Assembly: GCA_002224055.1 (NCBI GenBank)
Contig: AZLU01000009.1
Location: 117,115-181,114, forward strand
Reading direction: 5' to 3'
From: Pezizomycotina sp. ARF18
Taxonomy: Eukaryota; Ascomycota
Length of the DNA stretch: 64,000 nucleotides
The notes below the pieces were generated by a model. That model saw only the letters and a list, made by a program, of their open reading frames with translations. It searched no databases and was not told the origin of the DNA. A program made the position numbers and the translations under genes. Below are positions 45,636 through 58,019 of this stretch, one piece after another; the first letter of the stretch is position 1, and each line of letters opens with the position of its first letter.

Positions 45636-48004
45636 TTTTACGTTTCCTGACGTTCGAAAAAAGGGGCGAAGGGGTATTAAAGTTGATTAAAGAAAGAGGT
45701 TTGAAGAAGTGAAAGTGACGATGATGGTGATACTTTTTCTCAGAAAAATATCGAGGAATACAAAGACCAAAGATCTGTTGGAAATGAAAGACTTGAAATG
45801 CACCGCTTATGACTTGGAAAACGAGCAAAGAATTGAAGAAGGATCGAGAGATATCAAAAGAAGATAATCTGAAGATGTTTTTTGAATCAATTGGAAGCTG
45901 GTTTTTGAAGGCTTGAAAGACGCAGACCGAAGAAAGAAAGAAAGAGAAGATGATCGATGTTCTTGTTGTTGTTGATGATGATAAAAAAAGTCTCTGGAGG
46001 CGGTGGATTTCTTCTTGTTATATAGAAAAAGATTCTTCCCTCGAATTCTCACGATCTTCCTTTCATCAACAACCAACTACCTTCAACAATTCTCGCCTCA
46101 TAGCACTCCCCCAGTCGCGCTTACTTCGAACACGCCACCGCGAATCTCGAGGAGCGGCTGGACGTCACAGCAGGTCGTGGGGATACGAGGAAGAAGATGC
46201 GGGCGGCAACCTCAACCGGTCAGCCGTACACGGGGAAGAAGAGTGCTCATCAACATCGCAGGCTGGGAGACCCTCGACAGCATCACCATCAACGGCATCA
46301 ATCGAGACTTCAGGCTGGAAGCGAGAAATATCATGAGACATTCCGAACTGCCGGCTCAACGAAAGCTTATTTTCTCCATCTCGACTCCAAACGACCCCAT
46401 GCGGCCACACACACACACGTCTACGGGCCAGCGTAAAAGATGAGGCGGTTTTTGCCCAGGTTTCGTCATAGGGCTGAAGGGCCGCATTGAGAGCCTACAT
46501 GTGTAGGACGCGTCATTGGACGAACAGCCGCTGCCAGAGTCGTCAAACGCACTCTTGGGACCATGGCTTTGGCATTGACAGCGGCACTAGACTCGGTCGA
46601 TCCAGCGAGAATGACCTCATATGACCGTATGCAGGCAGCTATGGAACGGAGAACCCGGACTTTTCGCATTTTTTTCTATCAGGCTGCATTGAGATAGGCG
46701 ACGCGAGACCGTTGAACTTTTGGGGGTTGTTCTATTTGGGTTCTCCTCTTTTCTACGGTCTCACAGGGACTCCCTTTCTCGTTCTTTGCCGGTCGGTAAG
46801 GGCTTCCTACGATTCTCCTATACAGAGAATGGAAGAATATTTTCTAAAGCTGTTAGTTACTCCTTTTCGATATTGCGGCTGACCGTAATATTCAAAACGC
46901 TCTTTTTTCAAGTTCCATGGTTCGGAGTCTCGGAACAGGATACGGAGGCCTTACCATAAAAATATCTTCCAGATGTACGAGGCCAGATCGGCTATCGCGA
47001 CAAGCATCATCCTCTTTGGGCTCGACTCCTGTTTGATGCATCTTTCTTAGGATGTCAAATACTTTAGAAAGCTCCCTCCAACTGCATGTCGGTTGTTCCG
47101 ATGCTATCACCAAAGAGTTCGATCGCAAACGAACGATGGCTATCCGGGTTGCGATGTTTGAAGAACGGGTCATCTGCTACGACCCATGCATTGCTATTGC
47201 TGATTTCCAAGGGCATAGTTCATAAAATTTCAAATATACACTCACCGACAATCTTCACTTTTCTCTATAGAAGAGCTCGTTCGATAAAACCCCTATAACG
47301 TCTTTTCCTCGCTATTATTAGGCAGATCGCGATTCTCATCGGTTCAGCTACCGAGGACCCTAAGTGGAATGATTAGCCAGCAGATCATACTTTCCACCCT
47401 TACAAGAGTTCAGGTTCAAGGATTTTGAGTCTCTCCCCACACTTCAAAACCGTCACGATCCCTTTTGACCTGGATACGTCGCGAATTTTTCTGTCATAGC
47501 TTTTGTCTACCCTGGATGAGAGAGAGGCTGATCGTATCCGAGGTCGACTATCGATAAAGGCTTCTAAGGTAGCAGAAAGCTTACGCGTCCATGTGCAAAG
47601 ATATCTTTCAGCCCGTTTCACGGATCATTGGCCGAAAAAGGGTCCAGAGGTTTTAGATCTCGGAAAGACATACGACGGGTATCACGACCGAATGTCTCAG
47701 AGCGCTTTTGGGTACGAGATAATTCAGATCTATATTTTAATTTTATTATAGAACTATCCAAAGAAGAATAACAAATGGAAGCTGACGATGCTCTATACAG
47801 CACTTTTTGAGATGACAGAAGAGTAGGAAAAGCAAGTATGGTACAAAAGAGAAAGTATTTTAGAAGAAAGAAAAGCCGAAATGCAAAACCCATGAACAAA
47901 GGAGAGAAAGAAAACAAAAAGGAAGAATGCATTATGAAAGAAAGAGTTTTGAATATTGACAAAGAAAGCTACAACATACGAAACATTGAAAGAAAACCAG
48001 TCCA
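45636..48004. other. Intergenic, no clear gene
   Basis: The first ~300 bases are the probable promoter of the minus-strand secreted-protein gene. Short frames at 45.95-46.44 kb, 46.7-47.3 kb and 47.5-47.75 kb show no motif. A CA repeat lies near 46405-46416. Bases before 48005 are the A-rich 3' flank of the sulfotransferase gene. Confidence 0.45.
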
Positions 48005-48795
48005 TTAAACAGCAAAGCGGATACCCCTAACGTACGAGCCGACGACGAGTCTCATGGCCCTGGGTAGGTAGTACAGGCTCGTCGCGATCAGGCTGCCGTA
48101 CAGCGTGTACATCATTGAGCCGTACATGATGCTGGCAGCCTTACCCTTCTCGTACCTCTCGTTGAACTCCTTCATGTCATTGACACGCGGAAAGGGTACA
48201 TCGGGAACAGGTACTTCAAGAACTCGCACAGCGGCTCCCAGCCTTCCTTAACGCTATACTCAAGAACCGGCTGTCCGGGTCTCGTCGCCGCGAGCGCGTG
48301 CATATCGCTAATATGCTTCTCCATCGCATCGCTCTTGAAATTGTACGTTCTCGTGAACTGCCCGACCTTCGCAAAGGGATAAAAAGGATCGTTAGGTACG
48401 GGAAATGAGAAGAACGCGATGAGGTTCATGTTCGTCTTGTGGATAGTGGCGACGAGGGAGTTCCACCACGCCTTGGGTTCGCGTGTTACAATGATGAATT
48501 TCGACTCGGGGATGTCGCGGAGGATCTGTTTCGTGACGGTGACGGCGGGTTCGTCGGTGCAGGCGCCGAATCCGTGCTTGTCCATCAGGTAGCGGAAGTT
48601 GGCCTTGTCCGGGTTGGAGAGGGCTTCTACCCAGTCCTTGCCGAGCTCGTTGGCGCCGTAGAAGGTGCTCATGTGCAGGCAGGGTCCGAAGCCGAGCATT
48701 TCCAGCGCGAGCTTGAGGGACGTGGTGGCGGAGCGCGGGATGGCAGCGGCCATTACGAACGGCTTTTGCTGCTGGAGGCCAAGGGTGGAAGTCAT
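48005..48795 (-). CDS. Sulfotransferase-family (Sulfotransfer_4-like) P-loop protein, one frameshift
   Basis: The ATG at 48795 starts MTSTLGLQQQKPFVMAAAIP, followed by PRSATTSLKLALEMLGFGPC, the 5'-phosphosulfate-binding loop region of fungal sulfotransferase-like proteins. FIIVTREPKAWWNS matches the 3'-phosphate-binding strand and helix. Later WEPLCEFLK is the family's C-terminal signature. There a one-base loss near 48208 (AAG-GTA reduced to AAGTA) shifts the frame, and VPVPDVPFPRVNDMKEFNER continues in the next frame to TAA 48007-48005. The tail has a hydrophobic helix (MYTLYGSLIATSLYYLP). Total length is ~263 residues, about normal. Members are predicted to transfer sulfate from PAPS, but fungal substrates are mostly unknown. 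In the PSB loop, PRSATTS replaces the more usual GRTGTTS, so activity is uncertain. Confidence 0.85.
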
Positions 48796-51700
48796 CTTGA
48801 TCTGATTCGGGAAGGGGAAGAATAACTTGAAGGTAAACCTGGAAAGAGGAAAGAAAAGATATTCTCGATGAAAAGTGAGAAGCTAGCTGCGATAGTGGGA
48901 TAGATCAACCAGTAAACGAACCCGAATGTCGAAATAATATCTCTGATGCCTGGATCGCTTTTCCTTCAGATCGGCGGGGATGTTTCCATTCTTTAATAGG
49001 ATTTTCTTCTCCCCCTCAGGAACAAAGAAACAGCCGGCAAAACCCCCTTCTTTGATCTCTGAGCCCTTGCAAGAAAAAAACAACGTATGATTCCAACTAT
49101 ATATTGATCATTATTATCATTGACCCACAGCTCTGGGAAATTAGAACGGAATTCGAAAACGATAAGAATTTGGAAGATATTGTTGCGCTTTAGCGCTTCG
49201 GTAAAAGCAAGGTGAGGTTTTCTTTCGCGTCTCGACTCTCAGACTCCTTTTTTAGTTACCCCTTCGCTGCAGGTTATTGCGCCACTATCACACACCGCTT
49301 ATGCAGGAACGCAACCTTTATCATTAACTTTCATTCAAAGCTGCGCCTGTGCGCCCAATCCGTCCCCCGATTTGACCATCTCCCTGGCGAAAGCTGGCCA
49401 AAAAGGTAGGGGCTGCTTCAAATTAAGATGTGGAGCCAACGCTTCTGTTATATTCGCACCCGGCACCGAACGGTAGTGTAACGACGTACGGCTCTAGCCT
49501 CTACCGGTAAATCGCTGGAAGACAGCAGAGCCAGGAGAAAATTGGTCCCACTGGCTAACAAAAATCACTCAGTCATTTATATCCGTCCCTGTACCGGAAT
49601 AACGAGCTTGCGAACTCGGAGTCGAACCCCGCCGACGACGCGGAAATAACCGAGAGTATGAGCATCTTTCGAGCGAGCCTGCGAGTCTATAGAACGCGCT
49701 TTTGGACTTTTTATAAATAACAAAGCACAGGACAGGGTCAAGCCGCTTTTGCTTTTGCTACGTGTTTATATTGCACTGATGAAGCGTGGAAGTACAGTGC
49801 AAGTGCGACGATAGACTATATTTGCCTGTCTTTCTTCCAAGTTCCCAACCCTCCATATATTCTTTTCTCAAGGTATCTCATTAATATAACCGACGTCCAA
49901 GCCCCCAGAGATCCTAGACCCCTTACAATTTACTATTTCCTGACCACCTGATCCAACATGCTTGCCAAATAATCCCATTGTTCGATCTATCAACTTCCAG
50001 CTAGCGAGCGCTAGAATCTGTCAAGCTTATTGTCTATCGAAACAATAGCCACATCCAACAATTTTCAATATCACTATTTTCTGACCACCTTTCTACGAAG
50101 GCTTCTATTTTTTTGCCCTATGCGTCGACAAAGCTATGTACTGGATAGCCGTTAAGCAAAATGTACTTGCATGGAAAAATTATTAAAACTGTGGCGGCTA
50201 ATTAGAATCCGGTTAGATTTCGTTCTGAAGCTCGCGATAGTGAGATAAAAATAGTTACCCCCGCCGGGCGCTTCCCCTTCATTAAGTCAAAGTTAACGGA
50301 GAGAGCACGTGGAATAGTGCTTTCAGATCAATTTGATGCCAGATAGATCTTGTGTAAGACCTTGAGACCGTTTATAGCAATCGCCTTATGACAAATTGCT
50401 ACAGTTAACCGTTTTCTCCTCAGAGTATCGAACGATCGGTGTCGCGAGCTGTATTTAGCTACCTGGATGGAGGCGCCCTCAGCGGGATTTTTTATTGGCC
50501 CGTCGGTCAGGTACAGATGATCAAAGCGCAGTAGAGGCGTTTCTTGTTAGTTTATGGCAAAAATCTAAGGCATCGTGTAGTGGACGTGCTTCATCAAACG
50601 TTACCAAAACTTTCGTGCTTTATGTCAGCTACCGAAGCTAAATTTCAAATCACCTGCCGTAAGCTACCACCGCGGTCGTCCTCGAGGCAAACCGATCAAT
50701 CTAAAACGATTGCCCTCCTGAATTCCAAAGGTTTTTCTATTGGTGGCTAGGGACTATGTCAGATAGCCTTTGCTCACTGGATTCAGGTCGTGGTTTTTGC
50801 TAACTTCGATTGATCGCGATCGTCGACTATTTCGTCTGAGAGTTAAGACACTGGAAAAGTTTTCTGCCCTCGGAGAAACCTGTTGATCAGTTGATGATTG
50901 TAGTTTTATACTCATGAAATGGACAAGCTGTCAATCGCATCACTATCATGAAAAATGTCTTCCCATATCGATAACCTTATAATACCATAGTTAAGACAAC
51001 CGGAGCATTGCTTAGCTCGTCTAACAGTTCTCCGGAGATCTGCAGTTGAAAATATCCACAAAATCTCACTATTAGATGACTGAGTTACAAAGTATCACTA
51101 CTACAAGACTCCACGCCTGTCTAGCATGTAATTCCGAGTACCTATCTGCTTCTCGCATCATATATCCGAACACGTTCAACAAGGCTAATTGCTTAGGAAC
51201 GGACGAGCTTAGCAAGAACGTTCTCTTGAACTATAGGAGTATTTAGCCGGACACGAAAATATGTTTCAATTCGATTCCATTGTTTGCGAATGCAACGCTC
51301 AACAGGCAAACCCCTGTTCTCAGAAAGATCATTCCTACATGTCATGAACCTCAGTGTTGGTTCCTGAGAATGACGGAAAAGAATGAGAAATTATCAACTC
51401 CACGTTCCTTCAAGTTCTTGGCGCATAAATCGATACTTATATGGATGGTTACTCTAATTTAAACAAGCCCGGTAATACTTATAATTTGCCCATCGTAATG
51501 ACGAACATGGCATGTCGTCTATGTGTTCATTTTTCAAGGTATCTGGTCCGGAATCCGGATGATTGACTTTCTCCCTTGGGCAGCTGAAAGGTTTCAGGAC
51601 GTTTGGAAAACACGTTTTCCAGGCACCAAAGCGACAGCAGACCAGAAGAATCTCCAAGGGAAAATGGTGGACAGAGCCTCAATCCCCATGTTATCATGGC

Positions 51701-53084
51701 CTGGCATTGTCTACACGAAACACTGGCCTGGTAGGCCTGGAGCTCTACGCGAGCGAAATGTGGCCCTGAGCTCGTAAATTTACCACCAGGATGTGACGAT
51801 CTCGTGAGTGTAACCAAAGGGGGGAAATCACTATTTTCAAAAACAATTGTCAACACGTCTGCCTTTTTCTCCACCCTCATGTTACTTGACTCAGGATGAA
51901 TGATGATCATGATTCAGTCTCTTTCCGCAGTCATCGCTAACTTAAATTTTAGGATGATTGTATTTAGTATATAGGCATGTTTCACGAGCTTTCTGAGCAA
52001 TGTTTCCGCATCGAGGCTTGAGACCTAAAACCCGAGCTCTAATCCACCCCGTCGAAGCGGTGATCTACGCGGAGTATTATTCGGTGTATTATGCTTTCTG
52101 GAGAAGCCACTTGGCTCATGAGAGACGGTTTATTCCTAGAGGCTCTGGTTGTACAAGTCTGACCTCATTGACAGATTTGACGAACATCGTCTCAATCTTA
52201 AAGCTTGAGGTTGATTTGCAAGCCACTGGTCTATCGTTTCCCAATGTCGAGTACGGAACTCTGCTGCATTCAATGTCAGCTTTCCTCGCATTGATTAAAG
52301 CCCTTCTCGTAACTGTCGGCCGCGCCGTGTTTAAACCTGTCGTTTCGTCTGATTGAACCACGTATAGGTCGCAACGACAATCCATCGCGGGTGTACCCGA
52401 ATTCTGCGAGCTTCAGATGAATTACAACGTCCGTTACATTGAGTCTGAGACCGATTCCATAGATCGTCATAATTCTATTTTTTCTTATTATCTATTCTAA
52501 TAATTCGCTATATGTGCTCAATAGGCTGGAAATTTGATGCCAATGCCAGTCCTCCCTTTGCGGCAAAGAATTGTCACTACTTTCCAAATGAAGCCGCGAA
52601 ATACAATGCAGATGTCACAGAAACATCAAGCAGAACGTGATTCGGGGGGAAATGCTTCGATCGTCTAAACATGGATCGAATCTTCTTTTTGCATTTGATT
52701 CTTTCCTATTCGGTTTAGTTCTTGGGAATATTTTTGGATTTTAGATTACTCTGCGTTCTTTCTAAGTTATCGAGTTCGATAAGGGAAGGAAGTTCGGTAC
52801 ATCGTGATCCCATATATCCACTCACTCGTCTTTAATGCGGGCCAATATAAAGATCGTGTACTACCTCTCCTTCTCCAAGCTTGTATTCCCGTATTATTCC
52901 CCAGATCTCCAGACTCTAATCGTCTCAAACAGTGGTTTACCCGTTATCAAGAGCCTCCAGATTCTCCAGGAACGCTCTGGACGTGTTCAATTACAATCTC
53001 TTGCCATATTCGCTTCAGTCCTCTCGTTTGTATTTGATTAATATCGCTTAAGTCCCTGTTGTCTTATTGGAAAGCCTGAGTACG
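48796..53084. other. ~4.3 kb intergenic, possible relics only
   Basis: No intact gene. A 118-codon plus-strand frame at 52000-52356 (LTDLTNIVSILKLEVDLQ) and a frame near 52850-53041 (LQTLIVSNSGLPVIKSLQIL) have LRR-like text and may be scraps of F-box/LRR genes, but neither has an F-box or a convincing start. The 51527-51910 region is open on both strands without motifs. Bases ~52950-53084 should hold the promoter of the next gene. Confidence 0.4.
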
Positions 53085-54493
53085 ATGAAAACATCTACAC
53101 TCTTTTTCGTAGCGTACACGCTGATATCCAGCAACTATCACGTCCACGCCGTTCCTGTGCGAAGTGAACATCGTCGAACCTATACGCTCGCACCGCGCTG
53201 AGTCCGCTAGCCTCGTTCACAGCCGGTCTCATGAGTCTAGGAACGTACACGAACCGCATCGCGACCTCGCCGAGCGCGCTATTCCAGGACTCCGCGCTAT
53301 CGTCAAGGGTGTTTCCTCAATAGTGGGCAAGTTTGGTAGCAAAGCAGCCGTAGGGGCGGAATCCAAATTAGCTGCAGGAGCAGCGAGTAAAGCGACTTTG
53401 GGCGCCGAAAGCAAAGTGGCCGGTTCCGCTATTAGCGCAGCGGAAAAGTCGCCAGCGAAGTCGCCGGGCTTCTTCGGAAAATTGTTTGGCAAGAAAGCGC
53501 CCGCCGCAGCGGTGGAGAAGCCGGTATCGGGTTCTAGTGGACTGGGCAGTTCGGCGTTACTCACTGGTGCTTCAACTGTAGGGCTAGCAGCTCCGGCACT
53601 TGCCGGTGCGAAGGGGGCCGAGCCAGCTGCGCCAGTCGCTAATCCTGCCAGTGCTCCGAAGGAACTATCGGGAAGTACGTCACCTAAATCGGGCAGCACG
53701 ACCGAGTCATCGTCAAAGAATGCGGTCAATGCAGAACCCAAAGAAGTCACGGCGGCAAAGCTCACGGGCGGCGCGCAAGTTCAGGCGGCACAAATTGCGG
53801 CGGATGCGCAACTCAAATCAGCTGATAATCAACTCAAGGCATCGAAGATCGGTGCTGTTGGCGCAACGCTCGGTTCCATCGTGGTGTCGCGATTGGCGCC
53901 GGTAGCATAATCAACGGTGCCGCGAACCTCGGCGGCCAAGTTGTCGCTGCTAACCCAACTCTCGTCGGAGGGCCCTCAAAGGTCCCAGCTTCGCCCGCTC
54001 CGGCAGCCAGCGGCAGCGGAGCACCTGCCGATCCGAATGCAGCAGCTCAACCACAACAGGCCACCACTCCCCAGGGGCCGACTGCTCCTCAAGCACCAGC
54101 TCCTCAGGCGGCGGCTGCTCCCCAAGCACCAGCCTCTCCTCAAGGGGAAGTTGTCGCCGCTCCACAGGGTCAAGCCGCCGCTGCTCCACAAGCACAGGCA
54201 GCTAATGCCGCTGCTGTTCCTCAAGCTCCAGCAGCTGCACAGCCAGCCGCTGCTGCTCAGCCAGCCGCCGCTCAGCAAGCTGCTGTCCAACAAGCTGCGG
54301 TTCAACAACCCGCGGTCCAGCAACCTGCCGCTCAGCAGCCTTCTAATAAACAACCAGCTGCTACTGCTCCCCAACAGTCTGCTACTACTCAATCTCCCGC
54401 TCCCCAACAACCAGCCGCTCAGTCTTCACGTCTCAACAGCCGGCACCCAAGCCGCAAACCTCTACAGGCACTGCTACTCCTCCAAAGGCGTAA
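53085..54493 (+). CDS. Secreted Ala/Ser/Lys protein with Ala-Gln-Pro repeat tail
   Basis: The ATG at 53085 gives a signal peptide (MKTSTLFFVAYTLISSNYHV, then HAVPVR). After a break near 53155 the main frame reads ERAIPGLRAIVKGVSSIVGK, then Ala/Lys-rich repeats (GAESKLAAGAASKATLGAES) and LTGGAQVQAAQIAADAQLKS. A break at ~53890 leads into GVAIGAGSIINGAANLGGQV and a long Ala/Pro/Gln-rich tail (QQAAVQQAAVQQPAVQQPAA). A final break near 54420 gives QQPAPKPQTSTGTATPPKA with TAA at 54491-54493. It totals about 470 residues. The tail frame has no ATG of its own, so simple ORF listing misses it. The pattern resembles secreted, heavily repetitive wall or surface proteins. No domain is recognised. Confidence 0.65.
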
Positions 54494-55259
54494 CAATACC
54501 AGAGCAAATAAACAAAAAAAAATCCACCGAAAAACATAAGGATTATTCAATCTTGTATCCAAATGCTACGCATTTACCTATTTTATTCCATATTTTTGTC
54601 GCATATCTAAGGTTTTCATTGATCTTAAATTTTACCCCATTGTATCTCCACAGCCATCTTTACTTTCAAGCATTTCCCTCCCGTGCTGGCCACGGGATAA
54701 CATTATCTCAGGGCTAATTCATCCCTATAGCCTCGTCTCTCCGTTCTAGCCTCCTCTGTCCCCACATAATGGCGTTCATGCGGGACCTTCCCATTTCTCC
54801 ATAGTAGTATATCGATACATATATCTCAAATTTGAGATAGATCCGATACCATCCAAGCCTTCCTGATAAAACATAATCAAAGAGATTTGAATAGTATCAA
54901 AGCAACGAGTGTCTAGATCGTCGCAGTCGAATTTTTAAAAGATTGCGAGCTGTTACGTTGATTTATGCAAGAACCTGTTTCTGGAAAGAAACATATATAC
55001 TCGAGCTATTGTCCTTGTTTCATCAACGTCATCATATAAATACTACTCCAAGGCAGCAGCCACTTCTGTAATTGACGTGGTTCGATAAAATAGGCCCGGA
55101 ATGTGTTCTATAGCAATGCATGTTATTGGGTCCTATTCAGTTCATAGAAGTTGTGAAGTTCATTCTCTATGGTGCTCCTAGAGTCATGGCGAATGCAAGA
55201 GCTCCGCCGAATCGCGAATTCATTAAACTATTGAGCTTAATGCAAATAATTCAATGTAA
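54494..55259. other. Convergent intergenic, 3' flanks
   Basis: No gene seen. It lies between the plus-strand stop at 54493 and the minus-strand stop at 55260. A 63-codon plus frame at 55120 has no motif. Confidence 0.45.
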
Positions 55260-55705
55260 CTATCTTTCACTGGGGGCGCACACATTATGCTTCTTATCCC
55301 ATTCCTTGTGATCCTTCTTCCATCTCTCTATATGCCTCTTCTCAAGAATTCGTAGTTTCTCCCTTTTCGTAAACTCTTGCTCATCCTTCATCTTCTCCTC
55401 AAGCCTTTCCCAATCCATGTCTTTCGGTATCTCCGCCTCGTCTACTCTCTCCTACGTAAAACCTTCTGGTAGCCTTTCTATTTTTCCGACAAATTGTTCT
55501 ATAGCCTTTACACTAACGGGTTTCCCAGCTTCGGCGGCGCGCTATGCGTACCCTCGAAGGAAATGTCATATAATGCACTGCTGAGTATACGGCACTGATG
55601 GCAATATTTATCCTCGATATCGTCGCAGTCTATGAACGCGACGTCGATATGAGTTTCACTCTACAGCGGCAGCCCTGAAAATTCTTCTTGTCAACGCGGT
55701 AAAAA
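55260..55705 (-). pseudogene. Small cysteine protein, tandem paralogue A (internal stop)
   Basis: Reading leftward, KNFQGCRCRVK matches NFQGCSCKN of paralogue C. It is followed after a break by DVAFIDCDDIEDKYCHQCRI, which corresponds to the Cys patch of paralogues B and C. A second break gives VSVKAIEQFVGKIERLPEGF and then an in-frame TAG. Beyond it, ERVDEAEIPKDMDWERLEEK aligns with RNRVDAAKVPKKFEFHEEIW of B. The C-terminus is a charged helix (EKRHIERWKKDHKEW) ending at 55260. The order and spacing of blocks show homology to B, C and D. The TAG is a base-substitution type defect, so this copy may be truly inactive. Confidence 0.5.
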
Positions 55706-56142
55706 TGTGATTTGTTACCTGGTAGAAGCCTGCATGTCTGACAGCCGGCGAAGAAGTCGAGAAATAGGTAGTGACATAATATTCAAGCTTCGGTCTGGAA
55801 ATTCGAGAAATGACGATATCAGGGTAGCAAACCTAGATATTTAAGGGATTTATCCTAATATATATAAATCTATCTGGGGTTCGGAGCTTTTACAGTGTAT
55901 AAACATGGCTTGAATTTGATATTTCAATACTTTCTTCATACCTAGATTCGAAACTTGCCTGGAAATTAACAGGCACGACATATTACACTTGAGAGATATT
56001 ACCAGTAAAAATACTCAATTTATAATTAAATCTCGCTTTGATTTCCATTCATACGCGTCAAGAGAGATTTCGACGTCCTTGTCAACGGAAATCACCGAAT
56101 TGTTGTCTTCATATTTCACCTCATCCCCTGGCCGTGGAATTC
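55706..56142. other. Intergenic between tandem paralogues
   Basis: AT-rich spacer between paralogues A and B, with no gene of its own. It probably contains the promoter and 5' end of paralogue A. Confidence 0.4.
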
Positions 56143-56695
56143 TCAACATGAGCTCAAATAGGACCAACAATTAGATAAACAGCCCTTCACTATTCCTAGA
56201 CTGCGCTGCTCAAAATAGCTGAAGAATCTTGTATGACAGAGCCATGAGCACAACATACATGAGGTACATGAGGACAAACAAAAGAGTAAAAACCATAAAG
56301 AATGCAAAGTCCAAATTTCTTCATGGAACTCGAACTTCTTCGGAACCTTTGCGGCATCGACCCGGTTCCTAAACTCATCGGGCAACACGTCGATGTAGTA
56401 AGTGAACTGCTCCAGCGCTTTAATAACCTTGGGTTCCGCCGGTTTCCGATCGTCGAAGTCATCGTTGATTCTGTGAACTACGCGGTCGAGGGTTTCGCAG
56501 TCGTGGCACTTCGGTGACTTGGCGCACGGCTCGAGAAGGATCGTCACGTACACGGCTTTTCCGTCTTCGCCGTTTTCTTGCGGATCTTTGAGTTGCTTCT
56601 CGTATACACTGCAGGTTTCGGGTCGTATCTAAGGGGCGTGTAATACCAGCGTGACTGGCAGCAGTTTTGAGTTCGATGAAAATGAAGATGGCCAT
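56143..56695 (-). CDS. Small cysteine protein, tandem paralogue B
   Basis: The ATG at 56695 begins MAIFIFIELK, then in a shifted frame CCQSRWYYTPLRYDPKPAVY. The next block, DGKAVYVTILLEPCAKSPKC, leads to HDC and ETLDRVVHRINDDFDDRKP, then KVIKALEQFTYYIDVLPDEF and RNRVDAAKVPKKFEFHEEIW. It ends with a Cys/Leu-rich hydrophobic tail (SLWFLLFCLSSCTSCMLCSW) up to 56143. About 180 residues. Hallmarks shared with A, C and D are a C-x(3-5)-C-x2-C patch, a helix ending IND/VNE, then ALEQF/VLEKY/ALEAY and LP(D/E). No known domain is recognised. The first intron, if any, and the initial frame are uncertain. Confidence 0.5.
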
Positions 56696-56890
56696 TTTCC
56701 CGGATGAAGAAGGAGAGGTCGAGGGGCCAAACCAGTGAAGAGGCGTAGTAAAGGCTAGGAGATTCAACACGATCACCAAATAGACTCTTTTTTCGTAGAT
56801 TGTGGGTTCTCGCTCTAATAGATGGACTGGGAGATGTGAAAATGTTTCTACTTGCGGCGACCAAACCACTGATTTGTTTATTGAATCAAT

Positions 56891-57527
56891 TCAAACATCA
56901 CTAGCCGTCATATTACTTGGCTTTGTCAATCGCCATTTGAAACAGCATTCAGGTTTTTTCAACAGATGGACCATCGAGAATATGCAAACGCAAAAGCCTT
57001 GTTGTTCGAGACATGATATTCTTTCATAAGGGTTGGACGGATTTTTGACGCCGCGTAATTCGCTAGGACGAATGTGAATACTTATTTGTTTGTGGACTGG
57101 TAGATATAGACGCCTAAGAGAGCTTGTTATATCATGGTACTGATAGATCTCCACTACGTGAACTAGTCTCCATCTCCTAGGCATCTCCACTTCATTTTGC
57201 GTATCGATCTCCCAGTTTTTCTCAACTCCTTCAGGTAACACATCGAACTTTCCGATATACTTCTCCAGCACGAAACCGCTCCTTCATCCGCACACTCCCA
57301 ATCCCTGACGTTATCGTTGATCTTCTCAACGGCCTTTTGTGAGGGGCCATAGCAGTCCCGACAATTCGGTTGATCGCACGGCGTGAATTTGAGGAACACG
57401 TAAATATTTTTGCAGGAGCACCCTTGGAAGTTTGACGTGACTTTGATGTAGAATCTTTCGGCTCGCGGGCGATGTGGAAGTAGGTCCGGCATCCGGCGAA
57501 GAGGTTCAGGGCGAAGTATTTGCACAT
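56891..57527 (-). CDS. Small cysteine protein, tandem paralogue C
   Basis: The ATG at 57527 gives MCKYFALNLFAGCRTYFHIA. In the adjacent frame the text continues ERFYIKVTSNFQGCSCKNIY, then VFLKFTPCDQPNCRDCYGPS and QKAVEKINDNVRDWECADEG. A break near 57270 leads to VLEKYIGKFDVLPEGVEKNW and EIDTQNEVEMPRRWRL. Past that point the frame stays open to 56891, but the text no longer resembles the paralogues, so the 3' limit is doubtful. It is the clearest copy for the N-terminal C-x-Y-x(3)-L-F-x-G-C motif and the FQGCxC motif. It could be a small zinc- or disulfide-stabilised protein; no signal peptide is evident. Confidence 0.5.
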
Positions 57528-58019
57528 TTTTAGCGGTAGTCTTAGAAAGAGACGGTTTGAAAGATGCGCTAGGAGTCGGCAATCAAGTGGCGGGCTAATG
57601 AATGATCTGGAAAGTAGAGAAATCCGTATTTACTAGGTGTCTGATATGTAATGACAGGCTTTATAAATTCTAGAGAACCCTTTTTTCTTGTTGTTAAGAG
57701 GGTCACATTACGCAAGTTCAAGGAGAATTGAAATTAGTGGAAGCTTCTGGTTCGTGATAATCCCAAGATAGTAAAAAGTCACAATCGCTACCAGTACATC
57801 ACAAACATTGACAATTATATCGAAACACTGTTAGCCTTAGAAGTCTTCATCCACGTGGGAACCAATATTCAATTTCATATTGCTTGCTCTGTCAATAGCA
57901 CCCATTTTTATCTCCTACTAGCTCCAATCCTACTAAGAACAAGCATGTCCCTAATACCAACGCCGTCGACTCATCGCCAACCTTATCAACCGCTCTCCTA
58001 TACACCCTCGGCAAGTAGT

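Noticed and set aside
49600-49665. Possible tRNA B-box (GGTTCGACTCC on the minus strand)
   Set aside because: The bases flanking the loop do not form a T-stem and no acceptor or anticodon stem could be folded.
53917-54717. 266-codon Leu/Pro/Arg-rich plus-strand frame
   Set aside because: It is a one-base-shifted shadow of the Ala-Gln-Pro tail of the secreted gene. The adjacent frame continues the composition of the upstream protein and ends in a sensible C-terminus.
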